DNA from: Mycobacterium sp. D16Q14
GTDB lineage: Bacteria > Actinomycetota > Actinomycetes > Mycobacteriales > Mycobacteriaceae
NCBI GenBank assembly: GCA_002013415.1
Contig: MAEX01000004.1
Location: forward strand, 1 to 64,000
Reading direction: 5' to 3'
Length of the DNA stretch: 64,000 bases
A program made the translations under genes and the position numbers. Positions 63,045 to 64,000 of this stretch are shown here, piece after piece (position 1 is the stretch's first letter; each line of letters opens with the position of its first letter). The notes below the pieces were generated by a model. The model worked only from the letters and a program-made list of their open reading frames with translations, did no database searches and had not been told where the DNA came from.

Positions 63045-63128
63045 GCCGACATTGCCGTGGCGTACGTCACACTGCGAGAAGTTGCAGGCACAGCAGCCGC
63101 CACCCCAATTGAGCGACAGGAATGGACG

Positions 63129-63455
63129 ATGACTTTCCCCTCGGGCGATGAAGTCCCTCAGGTCGGCATCGATGAGATCTCGGCCGCGTTTGATCTTGGT
63201 GTCAAGTTGCTTGACGTCCGCGAGGATGACGAGTGGGCAGCCGGGCATATCGACGGCGCGCAACATATACCGCTCGGCGATGTGCCCTCCCGGATGGACG
63301 AGCTCGATCCTGATGCGCCGTTGTGGGTGATCTGCCATGCGGGCGGGCGATCTCAGCGCGCCGCCGCCTACCTGAATCGCAACGGATTCGATGTCAGCAA
63401 CGTCTCTGGCGGCATGCTGGCCTGGGTACAGGCAGGTAAACCGACGATCAGCTGA
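63129..63455 (+). CDS. Single-domain rhodanese
   Basis: A 108-residue sulfurtransferase domain with the active-site loop CHAGGRS and the strand LLDVREDDEWAAGHIDGAQHIPL. Small rhodaneses of this kind move sulfur to Fe-S or tRNA-thiolation systems, or act in cyanide or polysulfide handling; the partner is not known. AGGAATGG stands before ATG 63129. The DnaA-like repeats lie about 85 bases upstream. Confidence 0.9.
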   Translation: MTFPSGDEVPQVGIDEISAAFDLGVKLLDVREDDEWAAGHIDGAQHIPLGDVPSRMDELDPDAPLWVICHAGGRSQRAAAYLNRNGFDVSNVSGGMLAWVQAGKPTIS

Positions 63456-63536
63456 GTTCCTGGCGACCTCCCTCTCAGGTTGGTGCCAGTGCACTGCTCG
63501 CTGCAGGTTGCGCCCTCAGGCCGTTACGCTGGACGA

Positions 63537-64000
63537 ATGATCCAGGTGTGCTCCCGCTGCGGTACCCAGTGGAACGTGCGTGAGCAGCGTCGATACTGGT
63601 GCCCGCGGTGTCGGGGCACGTTGCTTGACCCGGGGATGACGGCCTCGCCGCGTCCTTCCGCGCCGATGCCCCGTCCGCCCGCCGGAGCCCAGCCGCCGAC
63701 CGGCAAGTACTGGGTTCCGCCCACCGCACAGGGGCCTGTGGCAACGCCCGCCGGGCGTCCTCCGGCCCGTCCCACGCGGCTTCCCGCGGGATATCGATGG
63801 ATTGCCGTGCGTCCCGGCTCGCCCCCGACCCCGGCCCGCCGTCGGCGTCCGCTCGGGCCGACACCGCGTTACGGATACATCCCCCGCTGGGGTCTGGTAG
63901 ACCACATCGAACCGGCCGGGTCCTCACACCAAGGGATAGCCGGGGGTCATATCCCCAGCCGTGTGCTCGAGAGGCTCCTGCTGGCCACAATCATCACCCT
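63537..64000 (+). CDS. Zinc-ribbon, proline-rich protein (cut by window end)
   Basis: The first 154 residues of a protein that runs out of the window. It opens with a zinc ribbon of two Cys pairs (VCSRCGTQW and YWCPRC). A Pro/Ala/Arg-rich linker of about 80 residues follows, and then RYGYIPRWGLVDHIE and the start of a hydrophobic helix (LERLLLATIIT). This order is typical of actinobacterial membrane proteins with DUF4328-like domains, though the identifying part is not included. No stop is reached. Confidence 0.8.
   Translation, partial: MIQVCSRCGTQWNVREQRRYWCPRCRGTLLDPGMTASPRPSAPMPRPPAGAQPPTGKYWVPPTAQGPVATPAGRPPARPTRLPAGYRWIAVRPGSPPTPARRRRPLGPTPRYGYIPRWGLVDHIEPAGSSHQGIAGGHIPSRVLERLLLATIIT

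Noticed and set aside
1-64000. CRISPR arrays, insertion sequences, prophage or integrase genes
   Set aside because: No regularly spaced direct repeats, transposase DDE motifs or integrase signatures were seen anywhere in the window.

Overview
The window is a GC-rich chromosomal segment of a mycobacterium. The evidence is the gene set: mycothione reductase, an EspR homologue, a 207-residue GTG-started superoxide dismutase, a lysine/alanine/proline-rich HNS-type protein with a C-terminal membrane anchor, gltBD, an EthA-like monooxygenase, a mycofactocin-type SDR and an EspI-like MinD ATPase. From general knowledge of M. tuberculosis, the homologues of sodA, Rv3847, espR, Rv3850, hns (Rv3852), rraA (Rv3853), ethA (Rv3854c) and gltD/gltB (Rv3858c/Rv3859c) are neighbours there too, so much of 29-61 kb is a mosaic of that block with added lineage-specific cassettes. 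A fast-growing species of the Mycobacteroides abscessus/chelonae type is my best guess; this is inference and was not searched. I saw no rRNA, tRNA, CRISPR array or insertion sequence.

Layout. 0-9.4 kb: tail of an unknown gene, a strong terminator, a membrane protein, a full-length HrpA helicase, a carotenoid oxygenase divergent from a nonsense-mutated SDR, an EspI-like MinD ATPase and a small secreted protein. 9.5-12.8 kb: a NarL-type two-component pair followed by mycothione reductase (mtr). 12.8-16.6 kb: a frameshifted haemophore-type gene, a LipE-like serine hydrolase, an LCAD-type acyl-CoA dehydrogenase and an AraC regulator. 16.6-25.8 kb: a di-iron hydroxylase, GntR-MFS, a DUF1304 protein, SseB, an SDR remnant, MarR, a DUF1254/DUF1214 lipoprotein, a divergent TetR/TauD pair with a clear operator, and a membrane-anchored alkaline phosphatase.

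25.9-39.3 kb: a three-gene operon (SDR, PF10118 metal-dependent hydrolase, PDR-type ferredoxin reductase), then gltBD, a probable 46-residue protein, methionine aminopeptidase divergent from a small XRE protein over twin palindromes, a GT87 mannosyltransferase and a PHP-domain protein. 39.3-48.7 kb: an overlapping operon of TetR, Baeyer-Villiger-type monooxygenase (BVMO), mycofactocin-type SDR, P450 and a second BVMO, then an EthA-like BVMO, a TetR and an enoyl-CoA hydratase family protein. The first five look like a self-regulated module that oxidises an unknown hydrophobic substrate; this is the most system-like cluster in the window.

48.7-58.9 kb, mostly minus strand: a translationally coupled RraA, PLP aldolase/racemase-fold protein and sugar-lactone oxidase trio; a MerR-TipAS gene with an internal deletion; HNS; a CopC/YcnI copper pair; an Rv3850-like protein; then on plus a large low-complexity surface protein and an ImmA/IrrE peptidase coupled to a multi-pass membrane protein, facing EspR. 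58.9-64 kb: a 1.36-kb region without a convincing gene but with a perfect CRP-type site, an Rv3847-like protein, sodA, a small membrane protein, msrA, a cluster of DnaA-box-like repeats before a rhodanese gene, and the start of a zinc-ribbon protein cut by the window edge.

Decay is visible at several points: a TAG at the catalytic Tyr of one SDR, a shifted C-tract in a haemophore gene, a collapsed SDR remnant beside marR, and a MerR-TipAS gene missing its middle.
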